Source: Rostrohypoxylon terebratum
Taxonomy: Eukaryota; Ascomycota; Sordariomycetes; Xylariales; Hypoxylaceae
NCBI GenBank assembly: GCA_022497145.1
Contig: MU385862.1
Location: 521,732 to 585,731, forward strand
DNA: 64,000 nucleotides
Direction: 5' to 3'
Position 1 is the first letter of the stretch. Each line of letters opens with the position of its first letter. The position numbers and the translations under genes were made by a program. Shown here one piece after another: positions 10,013 to 23,010 of the stretch. The notes beneath the pieces are model-generated. The model saw nothing but the letters and a program-made list of their open reading frames with translations, searched no databases and was not told the origin of the DNA.

Positions 10013-12477
10013 TTAGGTGCGAACAGTTTCAATACCAGCACCAGATTGAAGAGACGCAACCAATGCAGTGAGCCGATCAATCTTAGCTGATAGATCTGAG
10101 ATCTGTACCTCCATATCACTAGGCGCGTCTCCAGCGAAATCTTCAGTGTCCTCGTGTAGAGGCTTCGGCTTATTGAGTACTTCTGTACTGGTCCGTCGCG
10201 ATGTTGGCATACGCCGCCGAAACCCTGACCGAGACCTATTGTCGAGCCGATCAAGGGGTGCGATTGATTGTCTTTTATTAAACGAACTTGACCGTGGACC
10301 GCGGAAATTATCGAAACCGTCCGGGTTGACTTTCTTGGTGAACCATTCGTACGCCTTAATTACCCCGACAATTGGGGCATGGGTTGCTCGAAGGAGAACA
10401 ATGCGGCCCTGGCGGAATTTATCGTCTGATGGTAGGAATAGACGCAGAGGTCGAAAGATGGCTAGCGCAAGGAGATTGAACGGTGCTGTTAACCCAGGTT
10501 AGCTTTGAATGAATAATTATGTAACGTTGAGACTCACGGTAAAAGTGCGTCAGCCTATTACTAGTAGAGGCTTCAAGAACGTATACGCTATACACGTACA
10601 GATACTCCTCGCGAGCGTGAGTGATCACCCGAGAGAAACTATTGCTGAGCATACCCGTCAGGGAGCCCATGAGCAATATGGAGCTTAGTGTGACGAATAT
10701 GAACATAAGAGGAGGACCTGCATGCCATCATTAGAACAATTTCCACAAACAGACAGAGAAAGGAACCTACCGAATATCGGATCAATGTCATCCATGATGT
10801 CAAACCCGACGTAACTAGACCCAAAAAAGATTTTCGTCACAATCATAGCCATGTGCGGGAACGTATACGTCTCTCTACCAACAAGAGAAAATGTCGTCAG
10901 GAATCCAAAGTAAACGATGATAACTAGGATCATAAATTTCAAGAAATCCTTCCCCATCTCCTTAAGACAAGGGATCAGAGTACCCCAATATGGAGATAAG
11001 CTGAGGATAGAGCAGACCCTAGGTACCATAAAAAGGGCCTCTAATGACAAGACATCAAAGGCAATATCCACGAGAGTGTAGTCCGCCTTGTATAGGCCGA
11101 CAAATCCTATTATCAAAGGTTAGTTGGGGCTGGCTCACCTATAGCTAGGCGGGTAAGAGAGGCTGCTTACTCAGAACTGCGAAAACAACTCCGATAGCTA
11201 TCATAATCATATCAAATAGGTTCCAGACGTCGGCGGCATAGAAAATAGACCCGGCATCAATATACTCGCTAACTTCATCATAAAAGAAGGCAGCAAACCA
11301 TATGTAAAGCATTATTTCCGATGGCGTGATGGAGTATCGATTCTGTTCAATCAAGACACTGTAGTATAACAACAAAAATCCGATGAAAAATGCGACCTCG
11401 TAAGCTTTTAGATATTTCGGCACTCGGAGGCGTGAAAAGGGGTCGGCTGTGACGGCGTTGTAGAAGCGAGGCTTCTTCTCCGAATGAACAGAGAGACGGT
11501 CCCAGAAGATGATCTCGCCGTTCCAAATTCCTGTGATAATCTTCTGAACCACATGTTGGCTAAGAAATCTTTTGGCGTCTGCAATTGCCGCAATTTCAAG
11601 GGCGTTAAGGTGTATAAAAGGAGCCGTTGGATCTTCCTCTAGCTCTTCAACATCACTGCTATGTCGGCTCATAGTCAACTTAGAAATTGATTTAAATAAC
11701 ATGTTTCTTCTCGAGGACCCGGAGCGATTGATCTCAGAATGGTGACCTGGCGAGGAGGATCTAGATGCGTGATGCAACAAAGATGTCCTCTCATTACTTT
11801 CGCCACCATCAGCAGGTTCGTCGCCATTGGCAGAGGAATTGGCTTCATCTGCTTCGTCCGGAATCTCATATAAACAGAACTCAACAGCTTCTCGCTCTGA
11901 CAAACGGGTTAAAAATCGCCAGGCAACGATTTCGCAGGCATTAGCGCGGGCTTCGCTGATCCCCCGGCCGTCGTTAATTGCACCGTAATGCCACCGCAAG
12001 GCCCTATATTAGTATTAGTGGGGGATCGGGGGATCTAGAGATAGACTCTAGGTTAAGTTCACTATTTCGAAATGACATGGTCGAGATTCAGAGTCGATTG
12101 AATATGAATAGACAATGCGAACGAAGCCTTCATCACGGGAATAAGTATCTTACAGTAAAGCATTGACAACAGCAGGATTGGTGACCCGTGTGCTAAGGTG
12201 TTCAACAAGGACGCGTAGATCATCTCCGGCTGACGTAGTTCGGAGCTGTTCAAAAGTGCTTGGCATATAAATTGCGTCGGTGATATATCTATGAATCCGG
12301 TAAGTATAAGAATTGAGATAGTGAGCTATACCAGGCTTACAGGGAAAGCTGCTTGACGACATCGCGGAAGGAATCGTCATGTTCAATATCGGGAAGTTGA
12401 GCATCCGGTTGTGAGGAGATGGGCGACAGGCCACGATCTGGCGTCGGTAGACGACGCGACTTTACGCGAATTGGCAT
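10013..12477 (-). CDS. YVC1: Vacuolar TRP-type cation channel (Yvc1 family)
   Basis: Calcium-permeable transient-receptor-potential channel of the vacuolar membrane. Exons on the minus strand: 12477-12341, 12288-12154, 12003-11171, 11106-10771, 10717-10538 and 10485-10013; all donors are GTAAGN, GTAGGT or GTGAGT and the lengths sum to 697 aa plus stop. Family landmarks in order: IYMPSTFEQLRTT, ACEIVAWRFLTRLSE and FCLYEIP in the cytosolic N-terminus; hydrophobic segments from AYEVAFFIGFLLLYYSVLI onward; the pore region with YTFPHMAMIVTKIFFGSSYVG; DPIFGPPLMFIFV as the last membrane segment; then SNSFSRVITHAREEYLYVYS and VYVLEASTSNRLTHFY, which are near-diagnostic. The C-terminal 30 residues (ISDLSAKIDRLTALVASLQ) predict a short coiled coil. 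Six hydrophobic segments and length fit. Intact. Confidence 0.93.
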
Positions 12478-14952
12478 CCCTAATGAATGCTTCCGGCCAA
12501 CTCAATGATATTCGTGAAAGCAAATTTCCATTCCACCATTCCACCAGGACTACGAGCTCACAACATGTCCGGAGATGATCTGTGGGAAAAAAACAAAAAA
12601 AAAAAAAAAAGTGAAACGGGGAAGTGTTTTTGATAAGAGGATCAATGGAAATCAATGGGACAGGGATTTGTGTGGCCTGGCAGCTGGTAGGTGCTCCAGG
12701 GCTCTAATCCTCTAATCCAGGTATTGTACAATACAATACAATACAAGTACTAGTCAGCTAGTAGGTAATAATAACCTACCGTTAGATTTCAGCGGATCTG
12801 TACCCCGACGTCATGTTTAAATCACCTGGGCATTTTTGCAACCGCGCTAACTTCAACTAGATCTTAGCTTCGTCCAACCCGGCTTTTTCGCCCAAGGTTC
12901 TTGACACAAATATCAAGATATGTCTTGTCACCTTCCTTCGACTTTATTAGTGTAATTATATCAATTGATCCATGGATCTCGTTGCAGAAGCTACGCTGCC
13001 TGAGGTACTTGCATGGTAGCTCTTACTACTTAGAACCTAGATGGTCGCTGAATCGACTCCATACTCATGAGGGGTATCAATGAGGGGATTAGTGAAGGGA
13101 ATATTCCTAATAGTAGGTAGAACTAGGCCCTGGAGTTCTCCTCTACGATCCACGACCTCTACAACTTCATCCTTCTCCCCACCGAACTCTTAGTAGCCGC
13201 AATCATAATCGTTCCCGGCATGTCAAATGCCGCTACGTTCATGCTACCTTTGCGCCAAACTTCTTAGCAATCCAATCACATAGTACGCAGTTCAATAGTC
13301 ATTAAAAGGCTCCGCGACACAATCCAGTGAGTTCTGGAACGGCTCGACGTCTTCTGCCGCGATTGACGTGGCGCGTATTATGTCTTTGGGAGACATAACG
13401 TGCTCAAGTCTTAGGCCAACCCAGCTAGATAAAGGAAGTTCAACTTGAACGTCTAGGTAGACAATGCTGAGGTGAAAATGACAGTAAATCGACCAGACTA
13501 AACATTGCAAACATGAAATCTAATGACAATGTGTGTCTGAGTTATCATCCTCGAGATTTACCGACTTTAAACTGAACTTCGAAATACAACCATTGTTACG
13601 GAACGTTTCAACTCAGTACCTTTCAAGCCAGCAAGCTTATGTCATGAGCACCTGGTTATTGGATTAAGAGCCCCTTTTTCACAGCCGCTTGCTCTGTTAG
13701 GGTATACACGGCAGCCTGGATATGACATAAATCGGCAACAAGGTATCGGTGATTATGGTAAAAAATGTTTAATAAAAGCATTTTTTCTCGAACTGAATAT
13801 GATTTTTTGTTTTAGTATTTAGGCGTTAAATGAAGAATAATGCCTAATATACCTAGGTCCTAGGTATCGGTGGCATCATTTTCTTAGTTATAGGGTTAAC
13901 TATATCGTCCTCGTGTTGGTGTTCAAATGTCAGGGGTTTACAGTAGCCAAGTCATAAGTACCTAGTCGCTACCTAGCCGCTATCCATATATGTCTTATCC
14001 TTTGGCATTGCCCCAAAGACCTAGCTAGAGTTAGTAGGCAGATAACTGCAATTGTCTTGGTAACTTAAAAGAGAAGCTTATCACACGTATAGGTAATTTA
14101 GAGGAGTAGCAGCAGAGCTTCGGCTGGTATAAGGGAGGCGTTGGGAAAGCCGATAACGCTGTTCTCTCGTCATCTCGGGGGTGGAGCTCCGGTCTAATTT
14201 ATAAATGCCTACTGTAGGATTGTAATATTGATGTTTTCTTTTCTAAGATTTAAACTTTCAAATCTAAAACAGAGAAACCCCTCTTATCCTCTTGATTACG
14301 TAACCCACCAACACTACCAACATGCTGGTTTGCGATTCCTCAAGAGGGCCGTGACCTTAGTGGGCCTCCAACCGGTCTGGCTTTAGCAACGATATGATAC
14401 TTCTCCAACCACTTAGGTCGGACCCGAGACGAATTATGTTAGAACGTGAGAGGTACTATGTAAGTAGGTTCACTAGAATTAAGTATTCATATCTTTAGCT
14501 AATAGCCATGGCTGTCCACAACTAGCGTTCGCTAGTTAGTTAGGTAATTTTTGTCAATGTATGTGATGTATTACTTGATTAAAGATCACGGACTACATGT
14601 CCCACCACAGTGTCCTAGAAAACAACATCCTTCTTCATAATATACATTAGGAGTATCAGTAGGAGAATGACATGTCTCCCCCAAAAGAGTATGTTCTTAG
14701 ATGTGTACAAGTGAACTGAACAAAACGACATATTCCCAACTCCGAACTTCCTATCCTTCTGGGGCCCCGAGGCGGCCGCCTTGCCTTGAACGTGTCTCAT
14801 GATCGTCCATTCTCATAGCTTCATGTCAATCTAAGCAGAGCGTCTCCAAACTCCATCTCGTGTATATGTATTCAGAAATGCTTAAAAAAAGGTAGATAAC
14901 GTAAATAGGCAATGGTAGCGGTGGCGGCGGTATATAGCACAAGCCGAACCAT
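12478..14952. other. Intergenic, 2.5 kb
   Basis: Upstream of the channel gene: an A(18)-type run near 12590-12610, ACAAT pentamer repeats at 12728-12745, and another CCTAGGTCCTAGGTA palindrome at 13851-13865. Frames of 60-72 codons have no support. Confidence 0.55.
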
Positions 14953-15615
14953 TCATTCGGCCGTCCTTAGGTAATTATGCGTCCGGCGACGATGATCTTC
15001 AATAATGATCTCGCGGTCCTCGCTACGTCTTAGCGGGGGCTCGTACCGTCGTGGAGCCTCGATGTACCGGAAGGTGTCCTGTTGCGGCTGCTCGACCTCG
15101 ACGTGGTGCGTGTGGTACGGCACGGGCACGCGGACGGGCACGGGCACGTAACGCTCGCGCTCGATGTAGACCTCGCGGTCGCGGCCGTGCCTGCTGCTGC
15201 TGCGCGAAGACTTGGAGCTGCGGGACGAGCTCTTGGAGGACTTGGATGACTTAGAGTAGGTCGTAGACTCTTGATCTGCGTCTACGTCCACAGCGATGAC
15301 GTCGATTTCAGTATCATGCTCCGACGGTGCGTAGGAAGGGCAAGGGGCCGGCGCCGGTATTGGCAATTGAACCGGTGCTGGTGGAGGAGGCGGCGGTGGT
15401 AGAGGCTCGACGATGACTGGCGGCGGTGTGGGCGTAGGCTCAGGCAGGACGAGGACGGGAGGCGGTGACGGTTGTGGTGGAGATGCCGGAGGAGGAACAA
15501 TAGTAGTGACTCGCGTGCGGACGGTTTTGCTGCCGTTTATAGGCGGTTCTAGGTACAAGACCTTCTTGTACTTGTGGTAGCGCTTTTCGCGGGGAGCTAG
15601 ATAATAGGTTGACAT
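14953..15615 (-). CDS. Proline/serine-rich hypothetical protein (220 aa)
   Basis: Single-exon gene of unknown function with a strongly biased composition. Order of regions: basic N-terminus (REKRYHKYKKVLYLEPP), a polyproline tract at about residues 40-95 with repeated PPP and PTP units, an acidic hinge (IDVIAVDVDADQE), a serine/lysine tract of SKSSKSSRSS type (about 118-142), a VPVPVRVPVP stretch, and a charged C-terminus rich in R and E. The order suggests a disordered scaffold or cell-surface-associated protein, but I infer no function. The DNA is GC-rich compared with the flanks, and the opposite strand is also open, as expected from such composition. Start at 15615 is the first ATG. Confidence 0.7.
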   Translation of the reverse strand: MSTYYLAPREKRYHKYKKVLYLEPPINGSKTVRTRVTTIVPPPASPPQPSPPPVLVLPEPTPTPPPVIVEPLPPPPPPPAPVQLPIPAPAPCPSYAPSEHDTEIDVIAVDVDADQESTTYSKSSKSSKSSSRSSKSSRSSSRHGRDREVYIERERYVPVPVRVPVPYHTHHVEVEQPQQDTFRYIEAPRRYEPPLRRSEDREIIIEDHRRRTHNYLRTAE

Positions 15616-16284
15616 CGTGTTAGGCCTTTTGATGCAATAGATAACGTTGATGCAAGTATGTTATTGATGTTATTGGATAGGTAAGGATGAAAATATAGGC
15701 GGATAAGGCGTCAGGTTGGTTATGTTTGATAGTTGAAAGAGAGAAAGCTAACCTGTCGAAGTGTAATACCACATGGCGGGGACTGATCTAGATATGGAGG
15801 TGACGAGGGTGACGAGATAGGACGATGATCGCGATACCGCTTACGTCACAGATGTCTACGGCTATCTAAACCGGATTTTCGATCGATTTTAGCACTGCAC
15901 AAGCGACGCCAATCTATCGATAAAGTCGTGTACCCAACTGTTTGCAGGGTTTGCACGGTTTACAGGGCTCTCGGCAATGACCGGGGGCAGTGAAAGTGGA
16001 TGAAAGTGGGCTTGGAAAGATGGCTGGAGGTAGGCTTGGATGTGGCAGCTGAGTGGTCGAAAAGGCTTGAGATAGCTTGAAGAGCTTGGAGACGATAATA
16101 CCGTGTGACCGGTTACGGGGTCAAGGGTCGCTAAAATCAAAAATCGCTTAAGGTCCGCCGCCAAAAAAGAACAAGTTCTAGAATCTAACCCCTAATAAAA
16201 CAGCAGAACGGTTCGTTCTTCCAACTAGGTATGCGTACACCGTATATAGCGTCTGAGAGAGACTAAGACTAAGATAGAGAACCC

Positions 16285-16324
16285 GTGGAGTCGTGGATTC
16301 GTGGATTCGTGGATTCGTGGAGTC
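16285..16324. repeat. Five tandem 8-bp units (GTGGATTC/GTGGAGTC)
   Basis: Five adjacent units; the first and last read GTGGAGTC and the middle three GTGGATTC. It lies in non-coding DNA upstream of the proline-rich gene and looks like an ordinary microsatellite-type repeat. Confidence 0.85.
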
Positions 16325-19300
16325 GAAAAGCCGAACGGGACGGGAGTGATGGAGATGTTAAGTAGTTTTCACATTTCAGAGCGGTTGTGTCAGTAGCACA
16401 CTAACAGCAACCTTGGAACAGCCTAACGCTCATCTCGTGGTGTCCGTGGCAACATCATGATGACCTCGGGGCCGCTTGGGCTCCCACTTCCCACCCTTTC
16501 GCCACAATCTTTTATTCCGGGATGTTGTGAGACCACGGTCAGGACGTATATCTTACAAGGGGTCACGGTACAAATGGTATGTACACCCATCCATCCATAC
16601 CTATTCTACAATTACAGTACTGCGGTATCACGGGCAACCTGCACACGTAGACATTGGCTTGCGAATTCGCACATTTGCACATTGGCTTGCAGCTTTTACG
16701 GGACTTTATTAAGGGGGGGTGGAGAAGTGGGCGACCATCCAGCCATCCAGACAGCTACATCCTCTCCTGCTCACCCTACTCACTGCAACTTACGTCTGTT
16801 TTCTCCGTCTTTCCTGAACAACACCACTTAGGACATGTTTGTTTTTTATTGATTTTCTATCGATATGCGATACCAGTACTTGTCCTCATCTCACCCAGTT
16901 TCCACCGTTATATGGGTATTTCCTCGTAACGTCGTGACACTGAAAGGCAATATTCTTGGCATTGGTAAACAGCACAACCGGCGTAGGGCGGTGTATACCT
17001 ACAGTCCTACCTAGTAGGTAGCGTTAAGAACCCATATAGATGTGTATACGAGAATACAAGAATTGGTTACAGAAATGGTTTACATTACCTATCCAAGTGT
17101 TACCTATTTTGAGAAACGTTGCACGGATTATACCCCTTGCGACAGAAGCGTATATACGAGCTCCACGCTGTTCGTGATCATCTCTTACCTAACCCAACTC
17201 CTAGATCGAGCCGCTTAATCCCTTCTTTTATTCTTGATTTTACTACAATTAAACGTCAACATCCTGGGACCCAGATCGTCATATTCTGTTGGCAGACAGG
17301 ATTTAGACTTCATGTTAACCGGTCCAACTGCCCTCCTTGGCATCACCACCTCCCTTACATTCCTTTGTCACTGCACAGGATTCTGTAATTCTTTAGCGCT
17401 GAATCAGGATCTCGGCTTTTGATTCTAGAAGGATTCCTTCCGATGCATTATCGTTGGCAGTCGAGCTTGAGTGTTTGAGAGAAAGTAGTTTGAGAAAGTC
17501 GCACAACACATGAGAAAAACACATCATAGAAATAGTCTCATCTACCCAGGAGGAAGTCAACTTGCAGAATCTATATGAATAGCGTGTGTTTGGACCGCCT
17601 AACAGTGCAACAGGGACGAACAAACAATTCCGTACCTTGTTTTAGGAATGAGTTGGCTAGGCAGCCAAGTTATTGGTCCAATGACTAGTAAATTGAGCGA
17701 TGACATGGATGATATTGAGGTCATTCATTTGACTAGGTATCCAAAAGTAATCATAACAGCGAAAAGTTATCTCTATGTTTTGCAACAGAAAAAGACATGA
17801 GTATTGTCACCCTAATCATTATATCATACTTCATGCCACAAAGATTAACCTGCTATAAAAAGGGGTTGAGTATAAGTGAGCTCTTGATAGCACCTCTTAC
17901 ATACTAACAGTATCATCTATTAAAAATAAAATCTCAAATTTTTACTCACATACTAGCTACGAAATCTTCCCTCGTGGGAGACAATCTTGGTGACTCGACG
18001 ATTATAAACAATGAAATGTTTTGTTACCTGGAGAGATAGTTGTGACCCTCCACTAAAGTTACTGCAAGTTAATTCTCCGTGATGGTGTTGCTTAGCCAAT
18101 GAAGCAGTCAAAACACAAATTAATTAGGCAGAAAAGGCTCAATCGGCGAACTATTTGGTACATGAACTGGATGCCGAAAGATCTATCTCCGAGCCTCACT
18201 CAAGGGAGGCTCTAGGGCTGCGCCATCATTGTCCTACGAAGTACTGCAACATATCTACCTATCAGTAGTGTCTGCCTAGGTATTACTCGGGTCGAGAATT
18301 AAGCGCTTGGGCTAGAACGCGAGCTCGAACGTGAAACAAATAGTTTCACAATTGACTGGGGGAGTAACATCAAAAGCTTGGTCTCGAACATAGAGGCATG
18401 TTTCCTGAATCCCAAATCTCGTGAAATTCTCCGAAGTTGTCGTTGATGGTTACGCACGGTATAGACCTATCAGAAGAGACGATGGTACGGCATTATCGTT
18501 CCATGCAAACCCCGTAAACCTGACGGGAAATTTCGGTTCATGTTACAAGAAGGTGCCTATACGATTAAGCATCACTATAGTTTGTCTATAACAATTCGCA
18601 TATCGAGACCGACCGTATAAAGTTAGAATGACGCGAAATGGCTAAGTTTGGTTGTAAGATATCACTGTCAGCACGAAAGATTCGAGATCTGATGACGTAG
18701 CGTATGTAGGCCATGTAGCATCATCCCACTTACGCCAAATCCTTAGCCCTGTCGCTTCCGGCACAAGCTCTCCCAGATCGTCAACGGAAGGCTTGATGCG
18801 AGAAACCCTTTTTGTTCGAAGCGTGTGAAAGGTTCCACAACGGCTGTCGAGGCTGAAGGGACTTGAAGGGACCGAAGGGCTCGAGAGGACTCAGGGTCCT
18901 CCATCGGGGGGGACCCCCAAATCTCGATTCCCGACCAGGCCAGAGCCTGCATGTGAAGGCGCGGGGGGTTGAGCTGGATCAGGGCTTGCTAGGCTGCTAG
19001 GTAGCTTGCTTGCTTGCTTTTCTCGCTGCAGCCACAATCCCCAACAACATATGAGCCGAGCAAAACTTGCGTTCCCTCGTCGGGAGTGGGAGGAGGGATC
19101 CACCACCCAATCAGGGGAGGGTGCCTATACGACACCGCAGCGCTGACAGATTTTCTGCGCTACCCGGTCCCATTGGCGAATAGGACGTCTATCGGCAGGC
19201 TACCGGCTGAGTGGCACGATGCGATAGGACGAATTCTGGATCCTGCCTCGACTCAACGCTGCGCCCGTTCCCGTGTCAGACAAGGGATGTTATGCACGAC

Positions 19301-22300
19301 GGGCAGCAGCATGCATGCACATGTTGAGTATATTGCGCCTGGTGTAATGATCTACAGAAAAGCAATGCGGATGTTTATCAAAAGCAAGCGCCACCTAACT
19401 CTACCACTATGAGGTAGGTAGATTACAGGACAAGTGACGCGGGCTTTGCGCGACGTGGCCGCATGGATGCCAAGTTTTGATCTAGATAGGAAAGTAAGAG
19501 ATCGAGAATGAGGGCCTCCCGACATACCTAGCTCGTCAAAGGAAAACTGGATAGAAAACAATACCACCAAGACGTCCGCGACACCGGCGGCCCTAGTGTT
19601 GTCCGGCTATATCGTCTGATCATTTGCGGTTCTATTCCCGGGTGCTCTGTCCGAGTGTGGAATATGACGCCGTTTGCAGTCGGAGGAGACACTTGTGCAT
19701 AACATCTGTTCCACCGAAGAGGAAGCCCGCACATCCTATCGACGGAATTATGCATTTTCTCCATATATCAGAGACTACTTCGTAGATCCTCATGATGATG
19801 ACCGCGACCGTCGCAGATAGGGCTGGTGCCCAATACACCCACTAGCCCGGCTCCCATGTCGCGCGCGACGCTCAAGATCATTCCGGGCATGGCGCTAGTA
19901 CTATGTAGAATCGAGTGGCAAAAACATAATGGTCGCCATGGTGAAAGCTTAGACCGCCGCTTCTTGCCGGCCTTTGATTGCCTCGATTCTCTCGACGTGC
20001 TGCGGGGGGACCGAGGTTTAGCGCATCGCTCTCTTCCATTCGCTACACGTCAGAGAGTCACCTACCGCAAACTCGAGTCTCGACACTTCGACGTCAAGCT
20101 CCAAGAGCTCGTTACCCCTGCACTCCGACCAGGACCTGCATTCGCAATCGAGGAGCTCGCGAGACCCGCCCGGATCTGTCGATGCTACTGTAGAGGAGGC
20201 ACCCAGCAACCAAATCTCGGACCGCATAATGGGCCTCCGCGGCCAGGAGTGACACACTCCCCTAGTAAGTATGATTACTACTTAAAGTCCGTAGGCGTCT
20301 GCCTTGTCCACGTATGCAGCGCCTTACTTTTCGGGGGGTCGCGATGGTGTTCTGTTTGCCGCCTCGGCTGGCTCTCTCTCGCGCACCTTCGCGCACCTTC
20401 TCCAGCATTTCCCCTTTCCCTGCTTTCCCTGGGGGCCAGATCACCAACCGGCTCTCTGAGGTAGCGTCATGCCGACTATAAATTCTAGCTGTGACGTAAT
20501 TACCTGGCATATTACTATGACCTCCTATGGCCTCCTTCTTCAAAAAGCCATGCGGAGCTGTTGCGAGCGATCGAAATTGTGCACGGCAATCTGTCCTTCC
20601 AGAGATCGACTCGTATAAGACGGATCCAGACCATTAGTTCGACGTAATAAGAAGTCTGCTAATCCTTCGACGGAATGAGAAGAGGTGCCATCGATTATCA
20701 AAAATGGGCTTGTGAACTAGCTGAAGCTCATTAATGATGTAAGCTCTATAGGCTGGATGGCAGAATTGGAGAGCGTGCCTCAAGAAATCAGTTGGCTTAA
20801 TTTCCATCGAGAATCAATGCCGAGCTTCGAGGCAAGATAATCCAAGCAAGCACCTCTGAGTAACACGATAGCGCGGTTGTGTAGATAGCCCATAGGTAGT
20901 CTCCCTACCCATGAAAGTAAACCATTTCATTACCGAGACAGGATCTTCAACGTTCCGCCCAAATGAGCAAAGTTGAAAATAAAATCGATGTTTAACTCAC
21001 TAGTATTACCTACCCCTCTTTGAATTGATACTTTAGTGACGGGGATATCTTTCTTTTAGACACCGCCATTTTTTCGATACTGAAATGACGACCTCATGTT
21101 TGGCCAAGCCCAAATTAGATCATTGGGCACCCCGTCCTTATTTTGGATGGAAGCCGGCGTGTGCTGTTAGGATGCCCGAAATGATTTGCCCTGACGAATC
21201 CTCCTAAGGACTCATCTGAGAGGATGTACGTAATGTTGCACGCTAGTACTCCTGCTTGACGGTCTCGTTCGTTGAGGATAGACACCTGACATTGGCGGTG
21301 CTACACCACACATCCAGTAAATACAAAGGAATTTGTCGCTGATATCTGGGTATGGCACCTTTGCTAGCTGCTAAATTACATCAGAGAAAATTTCTGGGTT
21401 TGATATTCACGTGGATCTTTGTCAAATCAACATGGATGGTAGGAACAATATTTCAAGTTCATACTCAGTAGTCCGAAATTGGAAGACTTGTAAATCGGCC
21501 GTGAAGGGCCCCATCGTCCCATCCAATGGGTCCATGTCACTTCAATCGCTAAATCGTCGATTCAGTTGCCGTACAGTAGAGCTACTATACTGCGTATGTG
21601 CTGTATTTGCCCACTAATAAAGCCTCTCGATGCTAGTGCTTATTGGCGCTATCATCGATGATTTTATGGAGTTTTATAGCACCTAGGCCGCCAGGCCGCC
21701 CGTAGTAGAAGCCCTGGAGAGATCCATGGATCCACTGTCTGCCCAGGACCCAGGTGGATAAGCGGATATTTAGTGAATCTACTTCGTACTCCCCCATATA
21801 ACGTGGGAACGCTGAATAGATCAACTTTTTAATCGTACTATTTTCGATTTTCTAATAATTCAGAATTCATACGCTACGCGTTCCTTTGCGCAAAGGAAAC
21901 AGAACTGTTTAATCCTCTAGCTGCAAGCGTGCGAATTTCATCATGCGATATCGGCCTCTCAAATAAAGACGCGATGCTCACACGACGTGTCACTTTCAGA
22001 CTGTTAAATGGGATGAGAATTGAAGGACGATTGACCCAATAGCCAGAGCGAACTGATATCTTTTATCTCCAAATAAGTCATCGCCAGGCATCCTGGAAGC
22101 TCTCAGTTCTTATCATATGACCATACCCTCCCTGCTGGCAAGCTGTTTCAATCGGCGTTTATAATGAATCACATGAGAATTCCATAGGGTGTCAACCGTT
22201 ACTCACAGGCAGCCGGGTAACTTTCTCTAGGATGCTCATTGGCTTTATATATACGCGATCAATGAAGGAGAGGTTTGGAAATGGCATTTCGTATTTCTTG

Positions 22301-22783
22301 AGTGAACAAGTCTGGCATTGATCATTGATCCAAAGGCACACTGTTGAGCTAGAAGGAGATTACCAATTGTTTAGTTTCATGAGAAATGTTTCCTAGGAAG
22401 CTAGCTCCGACTCCGATAGAAAAGGGTCGTCACCGGCTGCAACAAACAATCCACCATATTGGAGTAGAACTAAGCTTTCATATATATGTGTATGATTGGT
22501 GAAATAAAACACCATAGAGATAAAGGCATGAATCGATAAACACAATTCCAATCAGACATGATTGCTTGTTTGTAACCTGCTGCGTCTGCTGTACCACATC
22601 CGTCTTCCTGACAGCCAACATGTGAGCCCCTATTCCTTCTACAACTTGGAATCTTATAAAGAGAGTAAAGACATGGATTCGCGATTCTTAAACTCAAGAG
22701 TCATGTTCCTATCTAAGCCTCTACAGGTCGACTAAAGAATAGACCAGAGAACTTCTGTTAACTGTCCACTCCGTCGTATCTTA

Positions 22784-22917
22784 TTACATAAGCCATAATA
22801 TTCCGTCTTCATTTACATAATCACATTACGTAATCTCGTTACCTAACATATCTTATTACATAACTGTACAGTTCTTATGTAAGTACTGCTTATGAAAGCA
22901 AAACTGGAATTACATAA
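22784..22917. promoter_or_regulatory. Cluster of six TTAC(A/G)TAA octamers upstream of the Rossmann-protein gene
   Basis: Octamers begin at 22784, 22813, 22826 (the perfect palindrome TTACGTAA), 22856, 22875 (read on the minus strand) and 22910. They end 93 bp before the start codon at 23011. TTACGTAA-like sites are bound by fungal bZIP factors of the Yap/AP-1 type, so this may be a bZIP-controlled promoter. The count is read directly; the regulator is inference. Confidence 0.6.
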
Positions 22918-23010
22918 TACTTCGTAGCTGACTCATGTAATCTCAAAAAGCTGCAAACCGTAACTCTCTCAACATCTCCACAAAATTTCACCATCAATCA
23001 GTCAATCATC

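Larger units (their letters stand above)
15616..23010. other. Long gene-poor stretch (7.4 kb)
   Basis: No frame here shows a family signature or a defensible exon chain. The longest is plus 19826-20464 (212 codons), in a GC-richer segment (about 18.7-20.5 kb) where both strands are open, which lowers its value. Features seen: GTGGATTC octamer array at 16285-16324, GCTT repeats near 19000-19018, and six TTAC(A/G)TAA octamers at 22784-22917. The GC-richer part may be the remains of an old gene. Small or RNA genes cannot be excluded. Confidence 0.5.

Noticed and set aside
19826..20464. 212-codon plus-strand frame
   Set aside because: Composition (high R, P, S, L) is typical of spurious frames in GC-rich DNA; several overlapping frames on the other strand are equally open and no motif is visible.
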